A stretch of 64,000 nucleotides of DNA from an uncultured Paracoccaceae bacterium (GCA_937920555.1 CAKZTM010000006.1:23095-87094); one strand, 5' to 3'. Positions 18,807 to 29,178 are shown, counted from the stretch's first letter. Numbers and translations are program-made. The notes: generated by a model not told the origin, from the letters alone.

Positions 18807-19142
18807 TTAAAGCGCGTCACTTTCCTCCAACTTCACGTCAAGCCGCAGGGCAGCGCTGAACGCCTCCACAGCTTGCGCCTGCGTCACCAATGCGGGGCCA
18901 AAATCACCGAGAACTTTTGCGCCGTCCGCATGTCCTTGCGCCCAGATTTGATTATCGGCCATGCCTCCAAGCTCGGCCTTGTCGCGCATCAGGGTCATGT
19001 TTTGTTTGACCATCACCATCGCCTGATCCGGGGCCTGATCCGGGGCCCGTGCCTCATGTGCCGCATTCAAACCCGCCAACTCCGCAGCCGAGGACGCGGC
19101 AAACAGTATGGCCACGGAAAATCCGATTAAAATTGGTCTCAT
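18807..19142 (-). CDS. Hypothetical secreted protein
   Basis: Signal-peptide-like MRPILIGFSVAILFAASSAAE; no recognised family. Confidence 0.45.
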   Translation of the reverse strand: MRPILIGFSVAILFAASSAAELAGLNAAHEARAPDQAPDQAMVMVKQNMTLMRDKAELGGMADNQIWAQGHADGAKVLGDFGPALVTQAQAVEAFSAALRLDVKLEESDAL

Positions 19143-19354
19143 AACAACCCCTGCACAAACGCATAGCGACGGCTCATCACCACGAAATCGAATCTGAACC
19201 TAAGATGACAAACCATCATTTTGACCATTGCGTCAAGGGTTTCGTCGGGCAAACAAACAACCGCAGCAAGGGCGCCGTGGCGCCCGCAGTACCCAAAGGC
19301 AGGCAGTCCGAAACCTAACCTCAAATTTTCGAAAAAGCTTTCTGCCTCAAAGCC

Positions 19355-20368
19355 TTACGTGCTTCTCCAGCGCATTATAGGCTGCTGCAAAACCTGCAAC
19401 TGCGCCACCTCCGCCCCGTCCACACGGTCGATCAACAATTCCGCCAATCTCGCCCCCGAGGCCACCAGATCCTCCGCAACCGTATCCATCTTCGGATAAA
19501 GCGTCGGCAGAATTTCCGTGTTTTGCTTGCACACCAGATCGTAATCCCGCCCCAACACCATCGCCTTGTCCTGAAGCCCGCTGATGATCGATAAGGCCGC
19601 CAACTCATTGTTGCACACGATACCATCGGGCATATCGCGGCGCGCCGCCAACTCATGGCCAAAGGCACGCGCACGGGCCGCAACACTCAGTTGCGCCGCC
19701 GATCCGCCAACCTCGCCGTCAAGCCCCTTATCCGCGACGATCCGCCTGAAATCACTCTCGATCAGCTCATAATTCGTGGTGCCATTGTCCACAGCCGCCA
19801 GCAGAATTTTGCGCCGCCCGGTTTGGATCAACCGCATCACCGCCAAATCCACGAACGCCTCCGCATCAAAATCCAAATACGCATGGGACCGCTCGAACTT
19901 CGTGCGCCCGTGCGACACAAACGGAATGCCCGCCTCCATCAAAAACGCCACACGCGGATCGCGCGCACTGGTGTTGGTCAAAATCACCCCATCCGCACTG
20001 CGGTTCTCCAAAATATACCGGACCGAGGCCAACGGATGCGAGGTTTGAAACTCCGGGATCACACTCAAATGAAACGCCGTTCCCTGCACATGCGCGCCAA
20101 TGCCCTGAATAAGCTGCCGCGTATAGTCCAACACATTAACATCAGCGGCCAAAACCAGCGCCAGCACATTGGTGCGCCCGGTGCGCAAGCGCACACCCGC
20201 ACGGTTGGGCACATAGCCCACCTGCCGGGCCGCCGCCTCCACCTTGTCGCGGGTTTCCTGTTTCAGATTATTGCCACCGCGAAGCGACAAGGACACCGTC
20301 GACAGGCTCAGCCCTGTTAACTCGGCAACTGTCTTTAACGTTGCTCTTTTTTCACCCCGATCGGCCAT
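19355..20368 (-). CDS. LacI-family transcriptional regulator
   Basis: ATLKTVAELTGLSLSTVSLSLRGGNNLKQETRDKVEAAARQVGYVPNRAGVRLRTG. Confidence 0.95.
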   Translation of the reverse strand: MADRGEKRATLKTVAELTGLSLSTVSLSLRGGNNLKQETRDKVEAAARQVGYVPNRAGVRLRTGRTNVLALVLAADVNVLDYTRQLIQGIGAHVQGTAFHLSVIPEFQTSHPLASVRYILENRSADGVILTNTSARDPRVAFLMEAGIPFVSHGRTKFERSHAYLDFDAEAFVDLAVMRLIQTGRRKILLAAVDNGTTNYELIESDFRRIVADKGLDGEVGGSAAQLSVAARARAFGHELAARRDMPDGIVCNNELAALSIISGLQDKAMVLGRDYDLVCKQNTEILPTLYPKMDTVAEDLVASGARLAELLIDRVDGAEVAQLQVLQQPIMRWRST

Positions 20369-20450
20369 GCCTTAGATCACCTTTATGCACACAAACGCCC
20401 TTAGGCTTTGGCACCATATCAATTTCTATCTTGTCTTTGTTTAAAAACTT

Positions 20451-20464
20451 TTGCAACGTTGCAA
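20451..20464. promoter_or_regulatory. Candidate LacI-family operator
   Basis: Perfect 14-bp palindrome TTGCAACGTTGCAA in the divergent lacI / solute-binding-protein intergenic region. Confidence 0.75.
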
Positions 20465-20551
20465 CTGCAAACGACTCTACATCCGTAAGTCGGCTCAAAC
20501 CGGCACGGTGCACGACTTAACCACGATGCTAATTTTCCATGGGAGGGAATT

Positions 20552-21913
20552 ATGAACCATCTAACCAAGGGGCTTTCGGGCCGTTTAATGCTGACAAGCG
20601 CGCTCGGATTGAGCTTGCTGGCCGCATCAGCAAGCGCGGATACGATCCGCTTCTGGACCACCGAAGAGCAGCCCGAGCGGGTCGCAATCCAACAGGCGAT
20701 TGCCGACGAATTCAAAGCCGCCAGCGGCCACACGGTAGAGATCATTCCCGTCACCGAATCTGAATACGGCACCCGCGCCACGGCAGCATTTGCCGCAGGC
20801 GATCTGCCCGACATCATCTACCACCCGCTGCAATATGCGCTGCCTTGGGCAGAGGCCGGCATTCTCGACACCGATGCGGCAACCGAGATTGTCGAAGAGC
20901 TTGGCATGGGCACCTTTGCCGCAGGCCCTCTGTCATTGGCGGCCTATGATGGCGGCGTGACATCCGTGCCCGTGGATGGCTGGACCCAAATGGTCGTCTA
21001 CCGCAAGGATTTGTTTGACGCCGAAGGTCTAGAGGCCCCCAATTCTTACGCCAATGTGCTGGCCGCTCTTGAGAAGCTGCACAATCCGCCTGAGATGTAC
21101 GGCTTTGTGGCCGCCACCAAGGTCGATGAAAACTTCATGAGCCAAGTGTTGGAACATGTGTTCCTCGCCAATGGCGTATCCCCGGTTGGCCCGGATGGGT
21201 TCAAGCCGCTTGAAGTTGGCCCGACCACCGAAGTTCTGGACTTCTACAAAGCGATCTCCAAAGCCTCGCCTCCGGGTGAACTTTACTGGAAGCAATCGCG
21301 CGAGCTTTATTTCGCGGGACAAGCAGCCATGATCATCTGGTCGCCTTTCATCCTTGATGAGCTGGCCGGTCTGCGCGACAGCGCCCCGCCCACAATCACC
21401 GATGATCCAACCTCCAGCGAGCTGGCCTCCAAAACCGGCGTTGTCACCAACTTCTCCGGTCCGTCAAATCCAGCCGGTGCCGCTTGGGGCGATGTGCGCT
21501 ATTTCGGGATCACACCCGATGCCAATACTGATGTGGCCGCGGAGTTCGTGAAATTCTCCATGGATCAGGGCTACACGCACACGCTTTCCATCGCTCCTGA
21601 GGGTAAATTCCCAGTGCGCAAGGGCACGGCCGATGAGCCTGCCAAGTTCACTGAGGCATGGTCAAAACTTGACGTGGGTGTAGACCGCAAAGCGCCTTTG
21701 GGTGATCTTTATGCCGCCGACATGATCGCCGAGATCGTGGGCGGCCTGGAGGTCGCACAGCGTTGGGGCGTGGCCGAGGGGCAGCTCTCATTGGCCTCCA
21801 AGATCATCAACTCTCAGGCCATCAACCGCATTGTGCGCCAGTTCATCGACGATGAGATCGATGCAGCCGCCGCCGTTGCGGCTATGAACGAAGAGCTTGC
21901 CGCTGTAAACTAA
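20552..21913 (+). CDS. Carbohydrate ABC transporter substrate-binding protein
   Basis: Signal peptide; FWTTEEQPERVAIQQAIADEF; family 1 SBP pattern. Confidence 0.93.
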   Translation: MNHLTKGLSGRLMLTSALGLSLLAASASADTIRFWTTEEQPERVAIQQAIADEFKAASGHTVEIIPVTESEYGTRATAAFAAGDLPDIIYHPLQYALPWAEAGILDTDAATEIVEELGMGTFAAGPLSLAAYDGGVTSVPVDGWTQMVVYRKDLFDAEGLEAPNSYANVLAALEKLHNPPEMYGFVAATKVDENFMSQVLEHVFLANGVSPVGPDGFKPLEVGPTTEVLDFYKAISKASPPGELYWKQSRELYFAGQAAMIIWSPFILDELAGLRDSAPPTITDDPTSSELASKTGVVTNFSGPSNPAGAAWGDVRYFGITPDANTDVAAEFVKFSMDQGYTHTLSIAPEGKFPVRKGTADEPAKFTEAWSKLDVGVDRKAPLGDLYAADMIAEIVGGLEVAQRWGVAEGQLSLASKIINSQAINRIVRQFIDDEIDAAAAVAAMNEELAAVN

Positions 21914-21982
21914 ACGGCACATGCACTTGGGTGGCGGGCCCGTCCCGCCACCAGACCCCAAACTCGCATCCGAGACATATAC

Positions 21983-23215
21983 ATGACGTCTGCCATGCCA
22001 CCCTCGGGCCGCGGAGCCCTCGCCAAACGCGAAGCCCGGCTGGCGTGGAACCTGCTTTTTCCAACCATCGCAATCGTCAGCCTTGTCATCATCCTGCCCC
22101 TGCTCGCGATCTTCTGGATCAGCGTCAAACCGGTGGGACTGGCCGATTTGCGCCCGGTCGCCCCGATCGTGAAAGAAAGCCTGCGCGGCAGTGACGGCGA
22201 ATTGCGCATTGAGTACCGCGTGCGCAACTCCTCGCAAAGCAAAGCCGTCGGCGGCGTCAGCTTCTCCGACACATTCCCCGACACTGTCGTGCCCCGCGAC
22301 ATCCCCGCGCCGTGCACATTCACCGCCCCCGCCCTTACTTGCGATTTTGGCACCATCGAGGGCGGCTATAACGAGCGCCTGCGCATCCCGCTTGCAACCG
22401 ATCTGGACAAAGACACCGCCGAGGACACGCTGGAAGGCACCGCGCCGCGCGTCACCGGATCGGGCGACAACATCCTGACCAACACCACCTTCACCCTCGA
22501 CAATTTCCGCCGCATCTTTGACAGCAAAGAGTTTGGCGCAGTGCTGTGGGCCACAGTGTTCTATACGGTCGTGGGCACCATCGGCGCGCTTGTGGTGGGC
22601 CTCTTTGCCGCACTCCTGTTGAACAAGAGTTTTCGCGGCAAGGGCCTCTTGCGCGGACTTTATCTCTTCCCATATGTCTCGCCGATCATCGCGGTGGCCT
22701 TCACATGGGTCACACTCTTTGATCCGTTCTCAGGCTCGCTCAACGCGCTTCTGATCCAAATGGGTGTGACGCAAGGCCCGATCAACTTCTTTGGCCAACG
22801 CCCGCAAGCGCTGATTATGGTCACCGTGTTTGAAATCTGGCGCTACTTCCCGCTGTCATTCCTGTTCATCCTTGCCCGCATGCAATCCATCGATACCGAC
22901 ATGTACGAGGCGGCCGACATGGACGGCGCCTCCCCGTTTCAGAAATTCTGGTATCTCAGCCTGCCCATGCTCCTTGGCATCCTGTCGGTGCTGTTCCTGC
23001 TGCGCTTCATCTGGACGTTCAACAAATTCGACGACATCTTCCTGCTTACAGGCGGCAATGCGGGCACCCGAACCCTGACCGTCAATGTCTACGAACAAGC
23101 CTTCGCAATCTCCAATATAGGCGCAGGAGCCGCCGTGGCCGTGGTGATCTTCGCCGTCCTTTTGTGCTTTAGCTTTTTGTTCCTGAAATACATCTCGCAG
23201 GAGGAAGGACTGTGA
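21983..23215 (+). CDS. Sugar ABC transporter permease (MalF-like) with large periplasmic insertion
   Basis: EAA-loop region YEAADMDGASPFQKFWYLSLPML; insertion between TM1 and TM2. Confidence 0.92.
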   Translation: MTSAMPPSGRGALAKREARLAWNLLFPTIAIVSLVIILPLLAIFWISVKPVGLADLRPVAPIVKESLRGSDGELRIEYRVRNSSQSKAVGGVSFSDTFPDTVVPRDIPAPCTFTAPALTCDFGTIEGGYNERLRIPLATDLDKDTAEDTLEGTAPRVTGSGDNILTNTTFTLDNFRRIFDSKEFGAVLWATVFYTVVGTIGALVVGLFAALLLNKSFRGKGLLRGLYLFPYVSPIIAVAFTWVTLFDPFSGSLNALLIQMGVTQGPINFFGQRPQALIMVTVFEIWRYFPLSFLFILARMQSIDTDMYEAADMDGASPFQKFWYLSLPMLLGILSVLFLLRFIWTFNKFDDIFLLTGGNAGTRTLTVNVYEQAFAISNIGAGAAVAVVIFAVLLCFSFLFLKYISQEEGL

Positions 23216-24417
23216 AACGCGGCACAATCACCGGCCCCGTCATCAGCGCCCTGTGGATGGTCGTGCTCAGCATCACCGTGGCCGTCACCATGTCCTTTGC
23301 CACCGGCGACCCGGTCCGCCCGCATATGCTCCTGAGCCTCGCCTGGGGGGCGGCCATCGGCCTCGTCCTCGCCCACCGCCGCCAGGATATCGCAGGCGAG
23401 ACCATCGGCGCATTGGCCCTGACGGCGGCAATCCTACTGGGCTTTGGCCCGCTGGCCTTCGGCCAAGCCGCCACGATCTGGACCAAAATCATCGCCGCCC
23501 TCGCCCTGTCAGGCATCTTCGCATGGTCCACCCATGTGATCCTCAAAGACATGCCCAAAGGCCCCCTCACCCGCCACGAGTTCGAGGGCGCCGTGATCCG
23601 CTTTCTAACCGGCACAGGCTATATTATCTTCACCGCCGCCGTGCTGATCCCGTTTTACGTGATGGTCATGACCTCGCTGAAATCGCAACAAGCCCTGCTG
23701 CAAAACCCGCTGGACTTCTCCATTGACCTCAGCCGGGGCATCGACCTGTTCCGCTCCTATATCGAACTCTTTCGCGACTTCAATTTCGGCACCTACCTGT
23801 GGACCAGCTTTTATGTCTCTGTGTTCACCGTCGCCATCACACTGCTGTTTTCCGTCCCCGGTGCCTACGCCGTGGCCCGCCTGCGCTTCAAAGGCCGCGC
23901 CGCCTTTTCCCGCTCGATCCTGCTGATTTACATGGTGCCGATGATCGTGTTGGCCCTGCCGATCTATATCGCCTTTTCCATGACCGGCCTGCGCAATACC
24001 ATTCCCGGCCTGATCATGATCTACCCGGTCACCACCATCCCGGTCGCACTCTATATGCTGCAAGGCTATTTTCGCGGCCTGCCCGTCGAAGTCGAAGAAG
24101 CCGGCCTGATGGACGGGCTGACCCGCCTGCAAGTGATCCGCAAAATCACCCTGCCCCTGTCCCTGCCCGCCATGGTGTCGGTCTCGCTATACGTGTTCAT
24201 GATCGCATGGAACGAGTTTCTCTTGGCCTTCATGCTTTTGGATGACCCCTCCAAATTCACCCTGACACGCGGGGTCACCATGCTGAATTCCTCCGAGATC
24301 CCGCGCCAACACCTGATGGCAGGCGCGGTCATTGCCACAATCCCGATCATGGTCCTGTTTTTGGGACTGGAGCGCTTTATGACCAAGGGCCTCACCGCAG
24401 GCTCCGTTAAAGGATGA
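23212..24417 (+). CDS. Carbohydrate ABC transporter permease (MalG-like) with extra N-terminal TM region
   Basis: EEAGLMDGLTRLQVIRKITLPLSLPAM EAA loop; about 120-aa hydrophobic N-terminal extension. Confidence 0.92.
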   Translation: MKRGTITGPVISALWMVVLSITVAVTMSFATGDPVRPHMLLSLAWGAAIGLVLAHRRQDIAGETIGALALTAAILLGFGPLAFGQAATIWTKIIAALALSGIFAWSTHVILKDMPKGPLTRHEFEGAVIRFLTGTGYIIFTAAVLIPFYVMVMTSLKSQQALLQNPLDFSIDLSRGIDLFRSYIELFRDFNFGTYLWTSFYVSVFTVAITLLFSVPGAYAVARLRFKGRAAFSRSILLIYMVPMIVLALPIYIAFSMTGLRNTIPGLIMIYPVTTIPVALYMLQGYFRGLPVEVEEAGLMDGLTRLQVIRKITLPLSLPAMVSVSLYVFMIAWNEFLLAFMLLDDPSKFTLTRGVTMLNSSEIPRQHLMAGAVIATIPIMVLFLGLERFMTKGLTAGSVKG

Positions 24418-25670
24418 GTATGAACACCCAAGACCTAGATCAGGCCGCCCGCGATATTTTGGCACGCAATGACAAAGGCAGCTACACCATTCCCACAGAG
24501 GGGCTCTATCCCTACCAGTGGAATTGGGACAGCGCCTTTGCCGCCATGGGGTTTGCCCAATTTAACCCAGACCGCGCTTGGACTGAGATTGATACGCTGT
24601 TTTCCGGCCAATGGGATAACGGCATGGTGCCCCATATTCTGTTCCACCGCCCCGATCCCGGCTATTTCCCCGGCCCCGATGTGTGGTCCGGCGTGGGCCC
24701 GATCCCGTCCTCTGGCATCAGCCAACCGCCCATTGCCGCGACCATGGCCAAGCTGGTCTTTGGCAAAGACCCTGACATGGGCGCAAAACGCATGAGCCCC
24801 CTCTTTGACCGCTTCGTCGCATGGCACCAATGGTTCATGGAGTGGCGGCTGGACAACGGGGCCGTGTGCATCACCCACCCATGGGAGGCAGGCCGCGATA
24901 ACGCGCCGGACTGGGACATCGGCATGCGCGCCATCAATCCGGTGGGCGTGGGCGACTATACCCGCCGCGATACCGCCCATGTGGACGGCTCCATGCGCCC
25001 GACCAAATGGGACTATGACCGCTACCTGTGGCTGGTGCAGCGCGGCGCGCGCCTCAAGTGGGATGAGGCCGCAATGATCCAGGATGCCCCCTTCCGGGTG
25101 GCCGATCCGACCATGACCTTCACGCTGCTGCGCGCCAATCGCGATCTGGCAGCCCTCGGGCGTGCCTTGGGCCGGGACGTTACCCAGATCGAGGGCTGGA
25201 TCACAACCCTTGAGGCTGGCGCCGACACCCTGTGGAACCCGACCATCGAAAGCTATGACGGACGCGATGTGCCAACCGGCGAATGGGCCAATTCGATCTC
25301 CAACGCCTCGTTTTTGTGCTGGTATGCGGGTCTGCCGGCCGCGGCCATGAAACCTCGGCTCAAAAGCGTGATGGCAGGGCTCACATACGGCGTGCCGTCG
25401 CTTGACCCCAACGATCCGCGCTTTGATGCCAAACGCTACTGGCGCGGGCCGGTTTGGGGGATCATGAATATGCTGATCGGACTGGGCATGGACGAACAGG
25501 GCATGGCCGAGGGTCAGGAACTGCGCCGCACCACAGCCGATCTGATCGCCGAGCACGGATTTTCGGAATATTTCGACCCCACCGACGGATCACCAGCGGG
25601 CGGGAAATCCTTCACATGGACGGCGGCCGTTTGGCTGGGCTGGGCGTCCCCCAACGCAAGGCAGGCATAA
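24414..25670 (+). CDS. MGH1-like glycoside hydrolase (GH63-related), cytoplasmic
   Basis: [42 protein letters not shown]; no signal peptide; ATGA overlap with permease. Confidence 0.85.
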   Translation: MSMNTQDLDQAARDILARNDKGSYTIPTEGLYPYQWNWDSAFAAMGFAQFNPDRAWTEIDTLFSGQWDNGMVPHILFHRPDPGYFPGPDVWSGVGPIPSSGISQPPIAATMAKLVFGKDPDMGAKRMSPLFDRFVAWHQWFMEWRLDNGAVCITHPWEAGRDNAPDWDIGMRAINPVGVGDYTRRDTAHVDGSMRPTKWDYDRYLWLVQRGARLKWDEAAMIQDAPFRVADPTMTFTLLRANRDLAALGRALGRDVTQIEGWITTLEAGADTLWNPTIESYDGRDVPTGEWANSISNASFLCWYAGLPAAAMKPRLKSVMAGLTYGVPSLDPNDPRFDAKRYWRGPVWGIMNMLIGLGMDEQGMAEGQELRRTTADLIAEHGFSEYFDPTDGSPAGGKSFTWTAAVWLGWASPNARQA

Positions 25671-26722
25671 TGGGCGCCATTACCCTCAAAGCAGTCGAGA
25701 AATGGTTCGACGATGTGCAGGTTATCAAAGGCGTCGATCTGACTATCAGCAACGGCGAATTTGTGGTCTTCGTGGGCCCCTCGGGCTGCGGCAAATCCAC
25801 GCTTTTGCGCATGATCGGCGGGCTAGAGGACATCTCGCGCGGCGGTATCGAAATCGACGGCCAAGACATGACCGACCAGCCGCCCTCCAAACGCGGCCTG
25901 TCCATGGTGTTCCAATCCTACGCCCTCTACCCGCACATGTCCGTGCGCGACAATATGGGCTTTTCGCTCAAAACCGCAGGTGCCCCCAAGGCCGAGATCG
26001 CCGCCAAAGTGAACGCGGCGGCCGACACCCTGAAGCTGACCGATTATCTGGACCGCCGCCCCAAGGACTTGTCGGGGGGGCAGCGCCAAAGGGTCGCCAT
26101 TGGCCGCTCGATTGTGCGCGACCCGACCGCGTTCTTGTTTGATGAGCCGCTCTCCAATCTCGATGCCGCCCTCAGGGTGGAGATGCGCCACGAGATCTCC
26201 AAACTCCACCAAGCCCTCACCGCCACCATGATCTACGTCACCCATGATCAGGTAGAGGCGATGACACTCGCCGACCGTATCGTGGTGCTGGACGCAGGCC
26301 GTATCATCCAGGTGGGCACCCCGCGCGAGCTTTATAACGCACCGGCCAACACTTTCGTGGCCCAATTCATCGGCAGCCCCAAAATGAATGTGGCCCCGTG
26401 CACGGTCGCAGATCGCCAATTCACCCTGCCCAAAGGTCACCCATCCCCCTACCCGCGCACCAATACCACCGCCACTCAAATGGGCATCCGTCCCGAACAC
26501 ATCACCATCGGCCAGCCGGGCACAGGCCAATGCGATGGCCGCGTTGATGTGGTGGAATATCTGGGCGCCGACACATTCCTGCTCTTTGATTGCGCCGATG
26601 CAGGCCAAATTTCCGTGCGCGTCCCCGGCGAGACCACATTAAAGCCCGGCCAAACCGCAGGGCTGCATTTTGACCCGGCCCAAAGCCACTTCTTTGATGC
26701 AAACGGAAACGCGGTCGCCTAA
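25670..26722 (+). CDS. Sugar ABC transporter ATP-binding protein (UgpC/MalK type)
   Basis: Walker [58 protein letters not shown] overlap with GH gene. Confidence 0.97.
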   Translation: MGAITLKAVEKWFDDVQVIKGVDLTISNGEFVVFVGPSGCGKSTLLRMIGGLEDISRGGIEIDGQDMTDQPPSKRGLSMVFQSYALYPHMSVRDNMGFSLKTAGAPKAEIAAKVNAAADTLKLTDYLDRRPKDLSGGQRQRVAIGRSIVRDPTAFLFDEPLSNLDAALRVEMRHEISKLHQALTATMIYVTHDQVEAMTLADRIVVLDAGRIIQVGTPRELYNAPANTFVAQFIGSPKMNVAPCTVADRQFTLPKGHPSPYPRTNTTATQMGIRPEHITIGQPGTGQCDGRVDVVEYLGADTFLLFDCADAGQISVRVPGETTLKPGQTAGLHFDPAQSHFFDANGNAVA

Positions 26723-27615
26723 GGCATCTGCACACCGCGACGATTGAGCGACACCCGGTACACCGACGTGGTACCGGTGATGAAAAGCTGATGCTTACCG
26801 CGCCCGCCAAAACAAACATTACTGACCAACTCAGGCACCAAAATCTTGCCCATCAAATGCCCGTCCGGGGCAATGCAATGCACCCCGTCCGCCGCCGAGG
26901 ACCAAACATTCCCGTCCTCATCCACCCGGATCCCATCGGCACAACCGGGTGCTATCACATGAAACACATCACCCCCCGACAAACCACGATCCGTCACATC
27001 AAACGCCCGAATGTGCTGAGGATCATCCGAATGCATGCGCCCGGTATCGGCCATGTAAAGCCGCGCCTCATCGGGGGAAAACGCCAACCCGTTGGGACAA
27101 TTCCCATCACCAACCATAACCTCCATCACACCGGTATCCCCATCAACCCGGTACAGATTGCACGGCAATTCCTGCTCGGCCTTGAACCCCTCATAATTGG
27201 TGCGGATCCCGTAATGAGGGTCCGTAAACCAGATCGAGCCGTCCGACTTGACCACCACATCATTGGGGGAGTTTAACCGCTTGCCCTCAAACTGGTCGGC
27301 AATCACCGTGATGGTCCCGTCATGCTCAGTCCGGCTGACACGCCGCGCCCCGTGCTCACATGACACCAACCGCCCCTGAAGATCACGCGTGTGCCCGTTG
27401 GCGTAATTGGACGGCGCACGGTAGGTGCTCACCCCCGCATCCGGGGTCCACCGCATGATCTTGTTGTTGGGAATGTCGGAAAATAACAAACAATTGGCAT
27501 CGCCAAACCAAACCGGCCCCTCAACCCAGTCAAACCCGGTTGCGATCTGCTTCACAGGCGCGTTGCCCATCACAAAACTGCCAAAAACCGGATCAATAAC
27601 TTCGAAAAAAGACAT
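26719..27615 (-). CDS. SMP-30/gluconolactonase/LRE family protein
   Basis: [53 protein letters not shown]. Confidence 0.93.
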   Translation of the reverse strand: MSFFEVIDPVFGSFVMGNAPVKQIATGFDWVEGPVWFGDANCLLFSDIPNNKIMRWTPDAGVSTYRAPSNYANGHTRDLQGRLVSCEHGARRVSRTEHDGTITVIADQFEGKRLNSPNDVVVKSDGSIWFTDPHYGIRTNYEGFKAEQELPCNLYRVDGDTGVMEVMVGDGNCPNGLAFSPDEARLYMADTGRMHSDDPQHIRAFDVTDRGLSGGDVFHVIAPGCADGIRVDEDGNVWSSAADGVHCIAPDGHLMGKILVPELVSNVCFGGRGKHQLFITGTTSVYRVSLNRRGVQMP

Positions 27616-27747
27616 GTGCGTTCCATCCCTTAGAGTTGTGCAGGCCGTGGGCTTACTGATAGCATCCCGGCAGCAAAATACGAAAGCCAAACCTCCGCCG
27701 GGCAGACAGGGCGCGGCGCAACCTAGACGCAAGCGCAGGTAAGACAG

Positions 27748-28119
27748 ATGGAACCAGATGACAGCATAAATGTTTTGGGCGGACCTTTGGCACTTTGCAG
27801 CACCCGGCCCGTGACCGGGTATTTTCGCGACGGCCATTGCAACACATGCGCCGCCGATCAGGGCTCCCATACGGTGTGCGCGGTAATGACAGCGGAGTTT
27901 CTGGCCTTCTCCAAATATGTCGGCAATGACCTCAGCACGCCGCATCCGGAATTTGGCTTCGAGGGCCTGACCGCAGGCGATAGCTGGTGCTTATGCGCAG
28001 GACGCTTCTTGCAGGCTCATGATGAGGGATGCGCGCCATCGGTTGATTTGGCCGCGACCCATAACCGGGCGCTGGAAATCGTGCCTTTGGAAATTCTGCA
28101 AAAATACGCCTTGCGCTGA
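27748..28119 (+). CDS. DUF2237 family protein
   Basis: NVLGGPLALCSTRPVTGYFRDGHCNTCAADQGSHTVCAVMTAEFL. Confidence 0.9.
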   Translation: MEPDDSINVLGGPLALCSTRPVTGYFRDGHCNTCAADQGSHTVCAVMTAEFLAFSKYVGNDLSTPHPEFGFEGLTAGDSWCLCAGRFLQAHDEGCAPSVDLAATHNRALEIVPLEILQKYALR

Positions 28120-28204
28120 GGTCTTGGCACTGGGCCCGGCCGGTGCAGGGTTTCGTTAACCTTTGGCACCGTACGGGGCGTTAAACCGCCAAAATCCGAC
28201 AATT

Positions 28205-28237
28205 TGTCATATCGATGTCATACACATGTCATACACT
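28205..28237. repeat. Three 11-bp direct repeats TGTCATAYMSA-like (TGTCATATCGA TGTCATACACA TGTCATACACT)
   Basis: Read directly; starts at 28205, 28216, 28227. Confidence 0.85.
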
Positions 28238-28279
28238 TTGATGACTCCAAATTTGGCCGTTTCGCCCTTTATTAATTGG

Positions 28280-28322
28280 GGTTAACGGCGCGCCGCGGTG
28301 TTTTTTGCAAAACCCGTTAACC
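28280..28322. repeat. 9-bp inverted repeat GGTTAACGG...CCGTTAACC
   Basis: Arms 28280-28288 and 28314-28322. Confidence 0.8.
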
Positions 28323-28372
28323 TTTTGCACTGCACCATCGGCCCTGTGGGGGGGCCAAATCGGTGCAAACCC

Positions 28373-29074
28373 CTAAACGCCCTCACCGCGAAACATCACG
28401 AAAACGGTCCGAAACATGATGCAAATATCGGACCATAACGAAACCGATTTTCCGTAGTTATCATCATAGGTCTCGCGCTCGGCAAAGCAGGTGTCGTTGT
28501 GACCATTGACCTGCCACAAACCGGTAATACCGGGGCGCAAATCGTAATAGGTCCGTCCCGCATAAAGAGGCTCTTGCTCGGGCAAGAACGGACGCGGGCC
28601 AACAAGGCTCATATCGCCTTTAAGCACGCACCAAAGCTGTGGCAACTCGTCAAGGCTTGAGCTGCGCATGAACCGACCCAGACCGGTGATGCGCGGATCG
28701 TTCTTGAGCTTTTGATATTCGTCCCATTCCAAACGCGCCTCGGGGTTGTCGGACAGATAACCCTTCAGCATGTCATCGGCCTGAGGCACCATTGAGCGCA
28801 GTTTCCAACAGGTAAACGGCTTGCCGTCCCGCCCGATGCGGGTCTGGCTGAAAAACGCCGGACCGCCATCACGCCGGATCAAAAGAATAAGAATAAGACA
28901 GACCGGAAGCACCACAGGTGCGGACAAAAGCACAATAACTATGTCCAGCGCACGCTTGAAGTAATCCTCATAAATAGAGATTTCGGGCGCTCCAACCGGC
29001 TCAATGTCGCAAAAATAGGGTGTTTGCACCTTTTGCACGCCAGCGGTTTGGTCAATTCTGGTCCTGTCATACAT
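28373..29074 (-). CDS. Undecaprenyl-phosphate sugar transferase (ExoY/WcaJ-like)
   Basis: [54 protein letters not shown]. Confidence 0.94.
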   Translation of the reverse strand: MYDRTRIDQTAGVQKVQTPYFCDIEPVGAPEISIYEDYFKRALDIVIVLLSAPVVLPVCLILILLIRRDGGPAFFSQTRIGRDGKPFTCWKLRSMVPQADDMLKGYLSDNPEARLEWDEYQKLKNDPRITGLGRFMRSSSLDELPQLWCVLKGDMSLVGPRPFLPEQEPLYAGRTYYDLRPGITGLWQVNGHNDTCFAERETYDDNYGKSVSLWSDICIMFRTVFVMFRGEGV

Positions 29075-29178
29075 AGTCTTGTCTCCCCTTTGGATCGGGA
29101 TGCTCAAAGGCATGTCGCAGCGCGCGACGTTCCAAAACGTTAAGCTATGGTGAGGGGCCCCAAAACTAACAAATCAAA

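Noticed and set aside
19270-19285. GGGCGCC-GT-GGCGCCC inverted repeat
   Set aside because: Short GC palindrome near the lacI 3' end without U-tract; expected by chance at this GC content
21788-22356. Minus-strand ORFs around the SBP/permease junction
   Set aside because: Antisense to well-supported ABC genes
24435-25556. 373-aa minus-strand ORF
   Set aside because: Antisense to the MGH1-like glycoside hydrolase
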